Of a stretch of 64,000 nucleotides of DNA, positions 21,469-29,176 are shown in pieces. Origin of the DNA: Eubacteriaceae bacterium (lineage in GTDB: Bacteria > Bacillota > Clostridia > Lachnospirales > Lachnospiraceae); assembly GCA_902362875.1 (NCBI GenBank), contig CABIYF010000008.1, positions 8,056-72,055 of the forward strand, given 5' to 3'. A program made the translations under genes and the position numbers. Position 1 is the stretch's first letter. Each line of letters starts with the position of its first letter. The notes under the pieces were generated by a model. The model worked only from the letters and a program-made list of their open reading frames with translations. It searched no databases and was not told where the DNA came from.

Positions 21469-21605
21469 TTTCGTTTTTACGCAATTCATCTCCCACCTGC
21501 AGAGGAAGGAGAATTCTTGCTATATTATGTTAAATGGGTGTTCATGTGTTTATGGTTTTATTATAGCAGATTTAAAACTTTACAATAGGACCTTTTTTTC
21601 TTTTT

Positions 21606-22229
21606 TTATGTCTTTATTTTACTTTTTAATAACATTAGTGCTTTCTTTTCAATCCTGCTTACATAGGATCTTGAAATATGAAGTTTTTTTGCTACTTCTT
21701 TTTGTGTCATTGGTTCTCTTCCATAAAGTCCATAACGCATGATCAGTGTCTTCTTCTCCTTATTCATCTCCATTTTCTCTAATTCTTCATAGATTCTTTT
21801 GATATTTTCTTTCTGCTCGATCTTTTTGATCAAATCCGTTTCCTGTGTTCCTAGAATATCTAACAGATGGATCTCGTTTCCTTCTTTATCTATCCCGATT
21901 GGCTCATAAAGGGATGTGTTCTTTGATGTTTTCTTTTCCTGACGAAGCATCATCAATAATTCATTTTCAATACATCTTGCCGCATATGTGACCAGCCGAT
22001 GCCCTTTATTGATATCATACGTATTAATTGCTTTGATTAAGCCAATCGTACCGATTGATATCATATCTTCCTTTTCCCGTTCCAGATTATGATATTTTTT
22101 TACGATATGTGCAACTAAACGAAGATTGTGTTCCACTAACAGATTTCTTGCATTCAGGTCTCCCTGGCGGCTTAGGAGCAGATAACGTCGTTCTTCCTGT
22201 GGTGATAAAGGTTGTAAAAACTCTTGCAA
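21606..22229 (-). CDS. sigK: Sporulation sigma factor SigK, without pro-sequence
   Basis: Late mother-cell sigma factor. The 207 residues align with SigK throughout: PLSPQEERRYL near the start, NLRLVAHIVKKY and EDMISIGTIGLIKAI (region 2), YAARCIENELLMMLR, SLYEPIGIDKEGNEIHLLDIL (region 3) and the final KKLHISRSYVSRIEKKALM helix-turn-helix (region 4). The start is a TTG directly before the conserved QPLS; no upstream start is open because a TAG lies six codons earlier, so the membrane-associated pro-peptide known from Bacillus is absent. The TTG lies in the U-tract of a strong hairpin and the only Shine-Dalgarno-like bases (GAAGGG) are in its 3' arm. The gene is not interrupted by a skin element. 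Confidence 0.9.
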   Translation of the reverse strand: MQEFLQPLSPQEERRYLLLSRQGDLNARNLLVEHNLRLVAHIVKKYHNLEREKEDMISIGTIGLIKAINTYDINKGHRLVTYAARCIENELLMMLRQEKKTSKNTSLYEPIGIDKEGNEIHLLDILGTQETDLIKKIEQKENIKRIYEELEKMEMNKEKKTLIMRYGLYGREPMTQKEVAKKLHISRSYVSRIEKKALMLLKSKIKT

Positions 22230-22232
22230 AAG

Positions 22233-22292
22233 AAAAGCACCCTTCTAAGCCTTTTTATCATAATATGATATGTGGCTTAGAAAAGTGCTTTT
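22233..22292 (-). terminator. Strong hairpin between trhP and sigK, overlapping the sigK start
   Basis: AAAAGCAC-CC-TTCTAAGCC (22233-22251) pairs with GGCTTAGAA-AA-GTGCTTTT (22274-22292). In the minus-strand RNA the two central mismatches become G-U pairs, giving a continuous 19-base stem followed by CTTTTCTTTTG. It should end trhP transcripts; its 3' arm covers the region needed for sigK translation. Confidence 0.85.
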
Positions 22293-22325
22293 CCATCTTT
22301 ATTCTGAAATCTTTGTCAAGAAATC

Positions 22326-23567
22326 TTAATTCTCTTCTTCGACCTCTTCTCTTCTTCGAAGCAGGTATCCTTCTTTGATCTCTTCTCCAAAATCAACATA
22401 TACCATCTGTTTTGGATGTGGTGCGGATTCCATAGATCTTCCGTCTTCATCCTCAATTGCTTTCACAACAACTTCTTTGTTTGTTCCATCTGGAATCATA
22501 ACTTCAATTGTCTCTCCCACAGAGAATTTATTCTTCTGTTCTAAGAGTGCATATCCTTTATCGTTATGTCCCTGAACGATTCCGATATATGTGCAGTTTT
22601 TGATATAAGTATTGCTGTCATAGATCTGTGATGTCTCGTCTGTTTTTCCAAAATAGAATCCTGTTGTAAACTGACGGTATGTGCATTTTGCGATCTCTTC
22701 TTTGTAATAATCCATGTTTGCTTTGTATTTCTCTACGGATTCTTTACAGTCATCGATTGCTTTTCTGTATGTTCTTGCAACCGTTGCAACATACAGTGCT
22801 GTCTTCATACGTCCTTCGATCTTCAAGCTATCGATTCCTGCATCTAAGATCTGGTCGATGTATTCGATCATATTTAAGTCTTTGGAGTTAAATATATATG
22901 TTCCGCGTTCATTTTCATACACTGGCATATATTCTCCTGGTCTTGTCTGTTCCATTACAGAGTATTTCCATCTGCAAGGATGTGTGCATTCTCCACTGTT
23001 TGCATTTCTTCCTGTGAAGTAGTTGCTTAACAGGCATCTTCCAGAATGGGAAATACACATTGCTCCATGGATAAATGATTCGATTTCCATATCATCTGGG
23101 ATGTGAGCACGGATATCTTTGATCTCATCTAAAGATAATTCTCTTGCAGATACAACACGGCTTGCTCCCTGATCATACCAGAACTTATATGTCGCATAAT
23201 TAGTGCTGTTTGCCTGTGTACTAATATGACGGTCGATATCTGGACAAACTTCTTTGGCGATCATAAAGACTCCTGGGTCAGAAATGATCAGTGCATCTGG
23301 TTTGATTTCTTTTAATTCTTCAAAGTATTTTCTAATTCCTTCAAGATCTTCGTTATGTGCAACGATATTGGCTGTAATATAAACCTTCACTCCATGTTTA
23401 TGTGCAAATTCAATTCCTTCTTTGACATCTTCCATAGAGAAGTTTTTCGCTTTTGCACGAAGTCCATACATCTCTCCTCCGATATAAACAGCGTCTGCAC
23501 CATATAATACAGCAACTTTTAATACTTCTAAATTACTTGCTGGAATTAATAATTCAACGTCTCTCAT
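22326..23567 (-). CDS. trhP: U32 peptidase-family protein, tRNA hydroxylation protein P
   Basis: A 413-residue U32 family protein. In this family TrhP makes 5-hydroxyuridine at the wobble base of certain tRNAs. The N-terminal half is a TIM-barrel-like fold (ELLIPASNLEVLKVAVLYGADAVYIGG). The four-cysteine block near residues 168-196 (MCISHSGRCLL ... SGECTHPCRW) would hold an iron-sulfur cluster. It overlaps the methyltransferase gene by four bases; the hydroxylase-methyltransferase order matches the trhP-trmR pairing known from Bacillus (yrrN/O with yrrM), in which TrmR then makes 5-methoxyuridine. Peptidase activity is not expected. Confidence 0.88.
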   Translation of the reverse strand: MRDVELLIPASNLEVLKVAVLYGADAVYIGGEMYGLRAKAKNFSMEDVKEGIEFAHKHGVKVYITANIVAHNEDLEGIRKYFEELKEIKPDALIISDPGVFMIAKEVCPDIDRHISTQANSTNYATYKFWYDQGASRVVSARELSLDEIKDIRAHIPDDMEIESFIHGAMCISHSGRCLLSNYFTGRNANSGECTHPCRWKYSVMEQTRPGEYMPVYENERGTYIFNSKDLNMIEYIDQILDAGIDSLKIEGRMKTALYVATVARTYRKAIDDCKESVEKYKANMDYYKEEIAKCTYRQFTTGFYFGKTDETSQIYDSNTYIKNCTYIGIVQGHNDKGYALLEQKNKFSVGETIEVMIPDGTNKEVVVKAIEDEDGRSMESAPHPKQMVYVDFGEEIKEGYLLRRREEVEEEN

Positions 23568-24220
23568 TCGTTATTTTCTCCTGTCTTGATACTGATTGCT
23601 ACACCATCACCGACTGGAAGGATCGTTGTCTCTAACTGTTGGTGATTCTTGATCGTATATAAATAATCTCTCATTCGTTTGTGGATCGTACGGTCTCTTC
23701 GTTCGATCGCATAGCGGGATTTGGCGACATCACCATCCTGAAGTACATTATCTGAGATCAAAACACCTTCTGGTGCTAATAATCTTAGTACGTCTTCAAG
23801 AAAATGAATATATTGTCCTTTCGCTGCATCCACAAAAATAAGGTCATAACTTCCATCCAGTTCTTTTAAAATCTCGATTGCATCACCTTCTAACAAAGTG
23901 ATCACATCTTCTTTTTCCTGGCTCTTAATATTCTCTTTTGCTTTCTTGATTCGTTTTTCATTTCGCTCAATGGTTGTGATCGTTCCGCCTTCCGGCTGGT
24001 AACGATTCATATAAAGAGAAGAAAATCCAACTGCAGCTCCAACTTCCAAAATCTTCTTTGGTTTCTTTAAAAGGACCAGAGTCCTTAAAAGTTCCTTCGT
24101 CTCTGGTTTGACGATCGGAACGTGATTGACTCTGGCCTCTGCTTCAATTCTGCTTAAATCGTTCTTCTCTTCTTTCATCAATGAGCGGATATATTCTGTG
24201 ATATTTAAATCCACTATCAT
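23564..24220 (-). CDS. trmR: tRNA 5-hydroxyuridine methyltransferase, O-methyltransferase family
   Basis: A 218-residue class I SAM methyltransferase of the O-methyltransferase (YrrM/TrmR) group. Motif I is EVGAAVGFSSLYM near residues 64-76, the acidic SAM ribose contact is TTIERNEKRIKKAKEN and the metal-binding stretch is YDLIFVDAAKGQY with a later ISDNVL. The start was set at MIVDLNITEY because AGAGGAGATCATACA precedes that ATG; the longest frame begins 11 codons earlier without a site. It overlaps the MltG-like gene upstream and trhP downstream, four bases each. Confidence 0.88.
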   Translation of the reverse strand: MIVDLNITEYIRSLMKEEKNDLSRIEAEARVNHVPIVKPETKELLRTLVLLKKPKKILEVGAAVGFSSLYMNRYQPEGGTITTIERNEKRIKKAKENIKSQEKEDVITLLEGDAIEILKELDGSYDLIFVDAAKGQYIHFLEDVLRLLAPEGVLISDNVLQDGDVAKSRYAIERRDRTIHKRMRDYLYTIKNHQQLETTILPVGDGVAISIKTGENNE

Positions 24221-24618
24221 TGTATGATCTCCTCTGATACATGATCTCCACACAAAATACCCATGATATCATCCATTCCTTGTGATTGTGTAAATTCATA
24301 TTTCCCCGGAATAAATGAATTCTTCTTGTATTTTGAAAAATATTTGCGGATCACAAATCGTGCCTTTCCATAAATCAGTTTCTTTGAAACAAGTGTTTCA
24401 GCAATCTTCTCTTCTGATTCATTCTCTGTAACGACAATCGTTACTTTCTTATGGCTTTGTGCATTGTATGGCTGATTGGAAAATGTCTGTTCTGCCACAA
24501 AATATGCTCCATAAAATATACAGAAGACCGCACAGATTAAAAATGCTCTGCCTAATGTCTTAAAAAACAGCTGCCATCCTTCTGATTCAAAGAATTTCTT
24601 TTCTTTTGAAAGACTCAT
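24217..24618 (-). CDS. Short MltG/YceG-like membrane protein lacking the catalytic part
   Basis: A 133-residue protein with one N-terminal membrane helix (AFLICAVFCIFYGAYFVA, residues about 29-46) and an extracellular LysM-like YceG domain (VTIVVTENESEEKIAETLVSKKLI, then KYFSKYKKNSFIPGKYEF). Full MltG lytic transglycosylases have about 200 more residues carrying the catalytic Glu; here the frame ends after the binding region with no downstream continuation. Such short forms are common in Lachnospiraceae as I recall, so this may be a true binding or regulatory protein rather than a fragment. It lies one base after the RNase J stop and overlaps trmR. Confidence 0.75.
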   Translation of the reverse strand: MSLSKEKKFFESEGWQLFFKTLGRAFLICAVFCIFYGAYFVAEQTFSNQPYNAQSHKKVTIVVTENESEEKIAETLVSKKLIYGKARFVIRKYFSKYKKNSFIPGKYEFTQSQGMDDIMGILCGDHVSEEIIQ

Positions 24619-24619
24619 C

Positions 24620-26398
24620 TTAAACCTCTGTAATAATTGGCAGGATCATCGGATTACGCTTTGTCTTCTTCCAAATGTAGTTGCTTAGCTCATCTTTGAT
24701 CTTTGTCTTGATTCTTGCCCAGTCCGTAATATTACGTTCTAAGCATTCTTCGACTGCATCTCTTGCAACTTCTCTTGCACCTTCCATCAAAGATTCTGAT
24801 TCTCTGACGTATACAAAACCGCGGGATACGATGTCTGGACCTGCCAGAATCATATTGCCATGCTTCTGCAGGGTAACTGTTGCAATGATCAGTCCGTTCT
24901 GGGATAACATCTTACGGTCATTTAACACGATGTTACCAACATCTCCAACTCCAAGTCCGTCAACTAAGATTCCTCCAGCCTGAACTTTTCCTGTAATCTT
25001 TCCTTGTCTCTTGTTGAGTTCCAGAACATCTCCCTCTGCCAGTACAAATGCATTTTCTTTTGGAATTCCCATCTCAATAGCAAGTTCACGGTGACGCATC
25101 AAATGGCGGTATTCTCCATGAACAGGGATTGCGTATTTAGGTTTGGTCAGTGCATAAATCAGTCTTAATTCTTCACGGCATGCATGGCCGGAAACATGTG
25201 TATCTTCAAATACGATCTGGGCACCTTTTAATGCCAGTTCATTCATGATCTTTGAAATATTCTTCTCATTTCCAGGAATTGGGCTTGAGCTGAATATGAT
25301 CGTATCGCTTGGTACGATTGATACTTTTCTGTGAGTTGAGTTTGCCATACGGGATAATGCTGCCATTGTCTCTCCCTGGCTTCCTGTTGTGATTAAAACA
25401 ATCTGATCGTCAGGATAATTCTTAATCTGATCAGTTTCAATTAATGTGTTCTTTGGAATCTTGATATATCCAAGTTCGGACGCTGTTGCGATGATATTTA
25501 CCATGCTTCGCCCTTCCACTGCAACTTTTCTTCCGTACTTATGTGCGGAATTGATGATATGCTGTACACGATCCACGTTCGATGCAAATGTTGCAATGAT
25601 CATACGTCCTTTTAAATGTTCTGCGAACAGACTATCCAGACGTTTTCCTACATTCTTCTCTGATGGTGTATAGCCTTGTCGTTCTACGTTCGTGCTGTCT
25701 GCCATCAGTGCCAGAACTCCTTTGCTTCCGAGTTCTGCAAATCTTGCCAGATCGATCGCTTCTCCAAATAATGGCGTATGGTCGATCTTAAAGTCTCCGG
25801 TATGCACGATCACACCGGCTGGTGTTGTGATCGCAAGTGCTGCTGCATCTGCGATACTGTGATTTGTCTTAATAAATTCTACGCCGAAGATTCCAAGTTT
25901 TACTTTGTCTCCATGTGTTACAACATGGCGTTCCACGTTATTTAAAATACCGTGTTCTTTTAATTTGTTCTCGATCAATGCCATTGTAAGTTTTGTAGCA
26001 TAGATCGGTACATTCAATTCCTTCTCAAAATAAGGAATTGCTCCAATATGGTCTTCATGACCATGAGTAATAACCAGTCCACGAATCTTGCTTGCATTAT
26101 CCTTTAAATATGTGATATCCGGAATGACTAAATCAATTCCTAACATATCTTCATCTGGGAACGCAAGTCCACAGTCCACGATCAAAATCTGGTTATTGCA
26201 TTCAAATGCTGTGATGTTCATTCCGATCTGGCCAAGTCCGCCAAGTGGAATGATCTTTACTGAGCTAGGCTTTCTGCGCGGCATCTGTCTTCTTCCACGC
26301 GTCTGATAATTATTCCTGTTGTATGTTTTCTTGTTATTATCATTTGAATAATTTGTTCGTTTTGGTTTTGCCTGCTGTCTTGCCTGATTGTCCTTCAA
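24620..26398 (-). CDS. rnj: Ribonuclease J
   Basis: A metallo-beta-lactamase/beta-CASP ribonuclease with 5' exonuclease and endonuclease activity in mRNA decay and rRNA processing. Metal motif THGHEDH follows SSVKIIPLGGLGQIGMN; the beta-CASP part includes MADSTNVERQGYTPSE and TTGSQGE, and HVSGHA carries another ligand. It is 592 residues; about 40 residues ahead of the core are very basic and rich in Asn, Gln and Arg, a low-complexity tail that may bind RNA. The start is a TTG preceded by GGAGGAAGAAAG, 11 codons inside the longest frame (itself opening with TTG and lacking a site). Confidence 0.93.
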   Translation of the reverse strand: MKDNQARQQAKPKRTNYSNDNNKKTYNRNNYQTRGRRQMPRRKPSSVKIIPLGGLGQIGMNITAFECNNQILIVDCGLAFPDEDMLGIDLVIPDITYLKDNASKIRGLVITHGHEDHIGAIPYFEKELNVPIYATKLTMALIENKLKEHGILNNVERHVVTHGDKVKLGIFGVEFIKTNHSIADAAALAITTPAGVIVHTGDFKIDHTPLFGEAIDLARFAELGSKGVLALMADSTNVERQGYTPSEKNVGKRLDSLFAEHLKGRMIIATFASNVDRVQHIINSAHKYGRKVAVEGRSMVNIIATASELGYIKIPKNTLIETDQIKNYPDDQIVLITTGSQGETMAALSRMANSTHRKVSIVPSDTIIFSSSPIPGNEKNISKIMNELALKGAQIVFEDTHVSGHACREELRLIYALTKPKYAIPVHGEYRHLMRHRELAIEMGIPKENAFVLAEGDVLELNKRQGKITGKVQAGGILVDGLGVGDVGNIVLNDRKMLSQNGLIIATVTLQKHGNMILAGPDIVSRGFVYVRESESLMEGAREVARDAVEECLERNITDWARIKTKIKDELSNYIWKKTKRNPMILPIITEV

Positions 26399-26459
26399 CT
26401 TTCTTCCTCCATATCTTTGTAAGTCTGACAATCTGTTGTTTTAAACACTCTTATATATA

Positions 26460-26735
26460 TTATAAACTCACTTCAAGTCCATCTAGTAATGCATTAAAAA
26501 TATCTGAGATCATATCCAGTTCTTTGTCGTCCTCTACGATCTCATAGGATACATAATCATCCTCTAACTGCACTTCTTTCATGATCAGTACAACGCTCTC
26601 ATCTTCACTGGATGCTTCGCAGTCTTCCACTAAAAGATAGGTCTGGCCTGCAATCGTTGTCTGTTCGATGACACTAAATTCGATTTCTGCACCATCATCA
26701 TCCAGAAAAAGAATCTTGCTGTCTTTCTTGCTCAT
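26460..26735 (-). CDS. DUF1292 (YrzB-like) acidic protein
   Basis: A 91-residue, strongly acidic protein of the DUF1292 family (LFLDDDGAEIEFSVIEQTTIAGQTYLLVEDC ... EIVEDDKELDMISDIFNALL). Function unknown. It follows ruvX and ireB as in many Firmicutes, where yrzL-yrqF-yrzB form one conserved group. Confidence 0.88.
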   Translation of the reverse strand: MSKKDSKILFLDDDGAEIEFSVIEQTTIAGQTYLLVEDCEASSEDESVVLIMKEVQLEDDYVSYEIVEDDKELDMISDIFNALLDGLEVSL

Positions 26736-26747
26736 TGTCTGTTCCTC

Positions 26748-27167
26748 CTATAGGGAGTCTAAATATCCCTGTAAAATCATAGACGCAGCGATCTGATCGA
26801 TCACTTTCTTTCTGTTTTCGCGTCTTACGCCGCTTTCCATCAGTACTTTCTCTGATGCGACGGTTGTTAACCTCTCGTCCCATAAGATTACTTCTAATCC
26901 TGTACGACGCACTAAGGCATCGCGGAAAGATAAAGTATCTTCTCCGCGTTCGCCTACTGTATTATTCATATTCTTTGGAAGTCCTAAAACGATCTTCTCT
27001 GCATCGTATTCTTTCACAAGTTCTTCAATTCTTGCGTATGTCTTTCTTAACTTATTCGCATCTTTTCTTGTGATCGTCTCCAATGGCTGTGCTGTAATGC
27101 GAAGTTCATCGCTTACTGCAACTCCGACCGTCTTTGTTCCGTAATCTAACCCTAATATTCTTCTCAT
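26748..27167 (-). CDS. ruvX: Putative pre-16S rRNA nuclease / Holliday junction resolvase, YqgF family
   Basis: A 139-residue RNase H-fold protein. The first strand carries [16 protein letters not shown] with the catalytic Asp; [17 protein letters not shown] and [19 protein letters not shown] are conserved, and [14 protein letters not shown] supplies the last acidic residue. In bacteria this family trims the 5' end of 16S rRNA and may also act on junctions. It lies between ireB and the DUF1292 gene with gaps of about 12 bases. Confidence 0.93.
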   Translation of the reverse strand: MRRILGLDYGTKTVGVAVSDELRITAQPLETITRKDANKLRKTYARIEELVKEYDAEKIVLGLPKNMNNTVGERGEDTLSFRDALVRRTGLEVILWDERLTTVASEKVLMESGVRRENRKKVIDQIAASMILQGYLDSL

Positions 27168-27180
27168 AATATCACGGTCT

Positions 27181-27435
27181 CTACTTTAATCTTGTCTCAA
27201 TATAGTTCTCAAGTAATGCCTCGATCAGGTCATCACGTTCCACTTTATTGATGATGCTTCTTGCATTGTTGTGACTGGTAATGTATGTTGGATCTCCGGA
27301 CATAATATATCCTACCATCTGATTGACAGGGTTATATCCTTTCTCCTGCAGCGCTTCGTATACACGCTCTAAGATCATGTGTACATCCAGTTCTTCTTTT
27401 ACAACCGAAAAATGTTGTGTTCGATTATTATCCAT
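27181..27435 (-). CDS. ireB: IreB family regulatory phosphoprotein
   Basis: An 84-residue protein (UPF0297/YrzL). IreB is phosphorylated by the PASTA kinase IreK in enterococci and tunes cell-envelope stress resistance. [54 protein letters not shown] is the strongly conserved family core. The start is the ATG behind GAAAGGGACGTGATAATT; a GTG three codons earlier lies too close to that site. Confidence 0.92.
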   Translation of the reverse strand: MDNNRTQHFSVVKEELDVHMILERVYEALQEKGYNPVNQMVGYIMSGDPTYITSHNNARSIINKVERDDLIEALLENYIETRLK

Positions 27436-27519
27436 AATTATCACGTCCCTTTCATTTATTTATCATTTTAATATAAATTGTATGAAATAGCAATGGAAAT
27501 CATAAAATTTCACATCCGC

Positions 27520-28842
27520 TTAACACTCTGCAAGCACATATCCATCGTCAAGAACCTGTAATAATTTTACCTTTACGATCTTATTTTCCAATGGTTCTTC
27601 GCTGTATAGTGCTGCTTTTATATACTCTTTTGTATGCCCCGTATAATAGTGGTCTTTTCCATGCATTTTTTCTTCTACCAGCACTTCTTTGACCATTCCT
27701 AATTGTTTTGTTTCGAATTCCTTCTGGTGTCGTTTTGACATCTCTAATAAGACATTGCTTCGTTTTGCCTTGATCTGATCATCGATCTGCGGCTTCATAT
27801 CTGCTGCCCTTGTTCCTTTACGGATAGAATATTTAAAGACATGCATCTCGTAAAGATTGATCTCTTCCAGGAATTGTCTTGTCTGTTCAAATTCCTCATC
27901 TGTCTCTCCCGGAAAACCAACAATGATATCTGTTGTCAATGCAGGATATTCAAAATGTTCTCTGATCGCTTTGCATTTTTCTCTGATATCCTGTGTTGTA
28001 TATTTACGGTTCATTCTCTTTAATACTGTATCACATCCGCTTTGTAAGGACAAATGGAAATGTGGACAAAAGCTTTCAATCTTAGCCAGACGATCCAGTG
28101 TATCTTTTGTGATAAAGCCTGGTTCTAATGATCCAAGACGGATTCTTTTTACCTCTGGGATCTTTGCTATTTCTTCCAAAAGATCGATCAATGTAATATC
28201 ACCAAGATCTTTTCCATAGGAAGTTACATGAATTCCTGTGATAACAAATTCCTGACATCCGTGTTTTGTCAGATTTCTGATCTCTTCTAAGACATCTTCC
28301 ATCTTACGGCTTCTGACCCTTCCTCTTGCATAAGGAATGATGCAGTATGAACAAAACTGATTACATCCATCCTGTACTTTGATATATGCTCTCGTATGTT
28401 CTTTTAACTGTTCAATATGCAATGATTCATATTCCTGATTATGAGCGATATCGATCACTTCTATGGATTCTTCCACTGCTTCTTTCTCACCCATATGTTC
28501 CTCTAAGATATGGATCAGTTCTTTCTTTTTATTATTCCCAATGATCAGATCGATATTACTGTCATTTGATAATTCTTCTTTTCCAACCTGGGCGTAGCAT
28601 CCAACTGCTACTACTACAACGTCCGGATTCTTCTTTTTTGCACGATGAAGCATCTGTCTTGACTTACGTTCTGCCATATTCGTTACAGAACATGTATTTA
28701 CAATGTAAATATCCGCTGCTTCTTTGGGATCGACCATAATAACTCCTGCTTGCTTGAGCATTCCGTACATGGCATCCGTTTCATATTGATTTACTTTGCA
28801 GCCAAGTGTTACGATGGCCGCCCTTTTTCCCTGTAAATTCAT
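27520..28842 (-). CDS. mtaB: tRNA t6A37 methylthiotransferase
   Basis: Radical-SAM enzyme that converts t6A to ms2t6A at position 37 of tRNA-Lys type tRNAs. N-terminal UPF0004 domain with three cysteines (LGCKVNQYET, VNTCSVTN, AVGCYAQVG) binding one cluster; radical-SAM Cys motif CNQFCSYCIIPYARG near residue 150; C-terminal TRAM RNA-binding domain (KQLGMVKEVLVEEKMHGKDHYYTGHTKEYIKA). The 440-residue length is normal. GAAAGGAATCGT precedes the ATG. It is divergent from the small HPr-like gene. Confidence 0.95.
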   Translation of the reverse strand: MNLQGKRAAIVTLGCKVNQYETDAMYGMLKQAGVIMVDPKEAADIYIVNTCSVTNMAERKSRQMLHRAKKKNPDVVVVAVGCYAQVGKEELSNDSNIDLIIGNNKKKELIHILEEHMGEKEAVEESIEVIDIAHNQEYESLHIEQLKEHTRAYIKVQDGCNQFCSYCIIPYARGRVRSRKMEDVLEEIRNLTKHGCQEFVITGIHVTSYGKDLGDITLIDLLEEIAKIPEVKRIRLGSLEPGFITKDTLDRLAKIESFCPHFHLSLQSGCDTVLKRMNRKYTTQDIREKCKAIREHFEYPALTTDIIVGFPGETDEEFEQTRQFLEEINLYEMHVFKYSIRKGTRAADMKPQIDDQIKAKRSNVLLEMSKRHQKEFETKQLGMVKEVLVEEKMHGKDHYYTGHTKEYIKAALYSEEPLENKIVKVKLLQVLDDGYVLAEC

Positions 28843-28858
28843 ACGATTCCTTTCTTAG

Positions 28859-28887
28859 TTGACTTTTTCGGCAAATGCGAGTACACT
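28859..28887 (+). promoter_or_regulatory. Sigma-A type promoter of the HPr-like gene
   Basis: TTGACT (28859-28864), a 17-base spacer and TACACT (28882-28887), 31 bases before the ATG, with GGAAGGAG between. Confidence 0.7.
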
Positions 28888-28917
28888 ATCCTTGTTAATT
28901 GGAAGGAGTATTATCCC

Positions 28918-29151
28918 ATGTATGATACATTGATCAAACTAAATTCCATCAAAGATCTATACTCATTTGTCGACATCCTGGACAAGCATTCTGGCACGTT
29001 TGAGATCGTTGCCAATGACTATGCCGTGGATGCGAAATCACTGATGAGTATGCTTAGTCTCAATCTTTCAAAGCCTTTAACGCTTACGATCGATTCTGAC
29101 GAGACAGATAACATACTCACCGAGCTTAAGCCATTTATTTTACATGAATGA
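28918..29151 (+). CDS. HPr-like protein lacking the phosphorylated histidine
   Basis: A 77-residue protein whose pattern follows HPr: beta strand, helix (LYSFVDILDKHSGTFEIVAN), then DAKSLMSMLSLNLSKPLTLTIDSDE, which matches the KSIMGVMSL block holding the regulatory Ser. The N-terminal active-site HARP motif is absent; where His15 should be the text is NSIKDLYSFV. It therefore cannot carry a phosphoryl group in the usual way, while the Ser46-like residue is kept. It has its own promoter and a good site (GGAAGGAG). A regulatory or structural role is possible. Its end overlaps the end of convergent thiI by 17 bases. Confidence 0.75.
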   Translation: MYDTLIKLNSIKDLYSFVDILDKHSGTFEIVANDYAVDAKSLMSMLSLNLSKPLTLTIDSDETDNILTELKPFILHE

Positions 29152-29176
29152 TTTCTGTAGAATCGATGGCTTTTTT
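29128..29176 (+). terminator. Possible terminator of the HPr-like gene inside the thiI 3' end
   Basis: AAGCCAT (29128-29134) and ATGGCTT (29166-29172) enclose a 31-base loop and are followed by T6. The stem contains the coding ends of both convergent genes. Confidence 0.5.

Larger units (their letters stand above)
20012..21530 (-). mobile_element. IS605-type insertion element with intact tnpB and decayed tnpA
   Basis: Right end: hairpin at 20023-20056 (CCCACCACTT against AAGTGGGGG, minus strand ending GGTGGGAGTATGTCAC). Left end: hairpin at about 21491-21512 (CTCCnnCC...GGnnGGAG) whose minus-strand text also contains GGTGGGAGATG, so the two ends share the recognition stem expected of HUH transposons. 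Between them lie a promoter with an SOS-like box, a tnpA remnant and an intact tnpB. As expected for this family there are no long terminal inverted repeats or target duplications. The outer boundaries are estimates. It sits between the sigK gene and the rhamnose regulator. Confidence 0.8.

Noticed and set aside
21332..21742. 136-codon plus-strand frame across the IS left end
   Set aside because: It crosses the tnpA remnant, the LexA-like box and the sigK 3' end, lacks a ribosome binding site and has no recognisable motif.
24617..26435. Start of RNase J at the TTG near 26431
   Set aside because: No Shine-Dalgarno sequence precedes it, while GGAGGAAGAAAG lies directly before the TTG at 26398.
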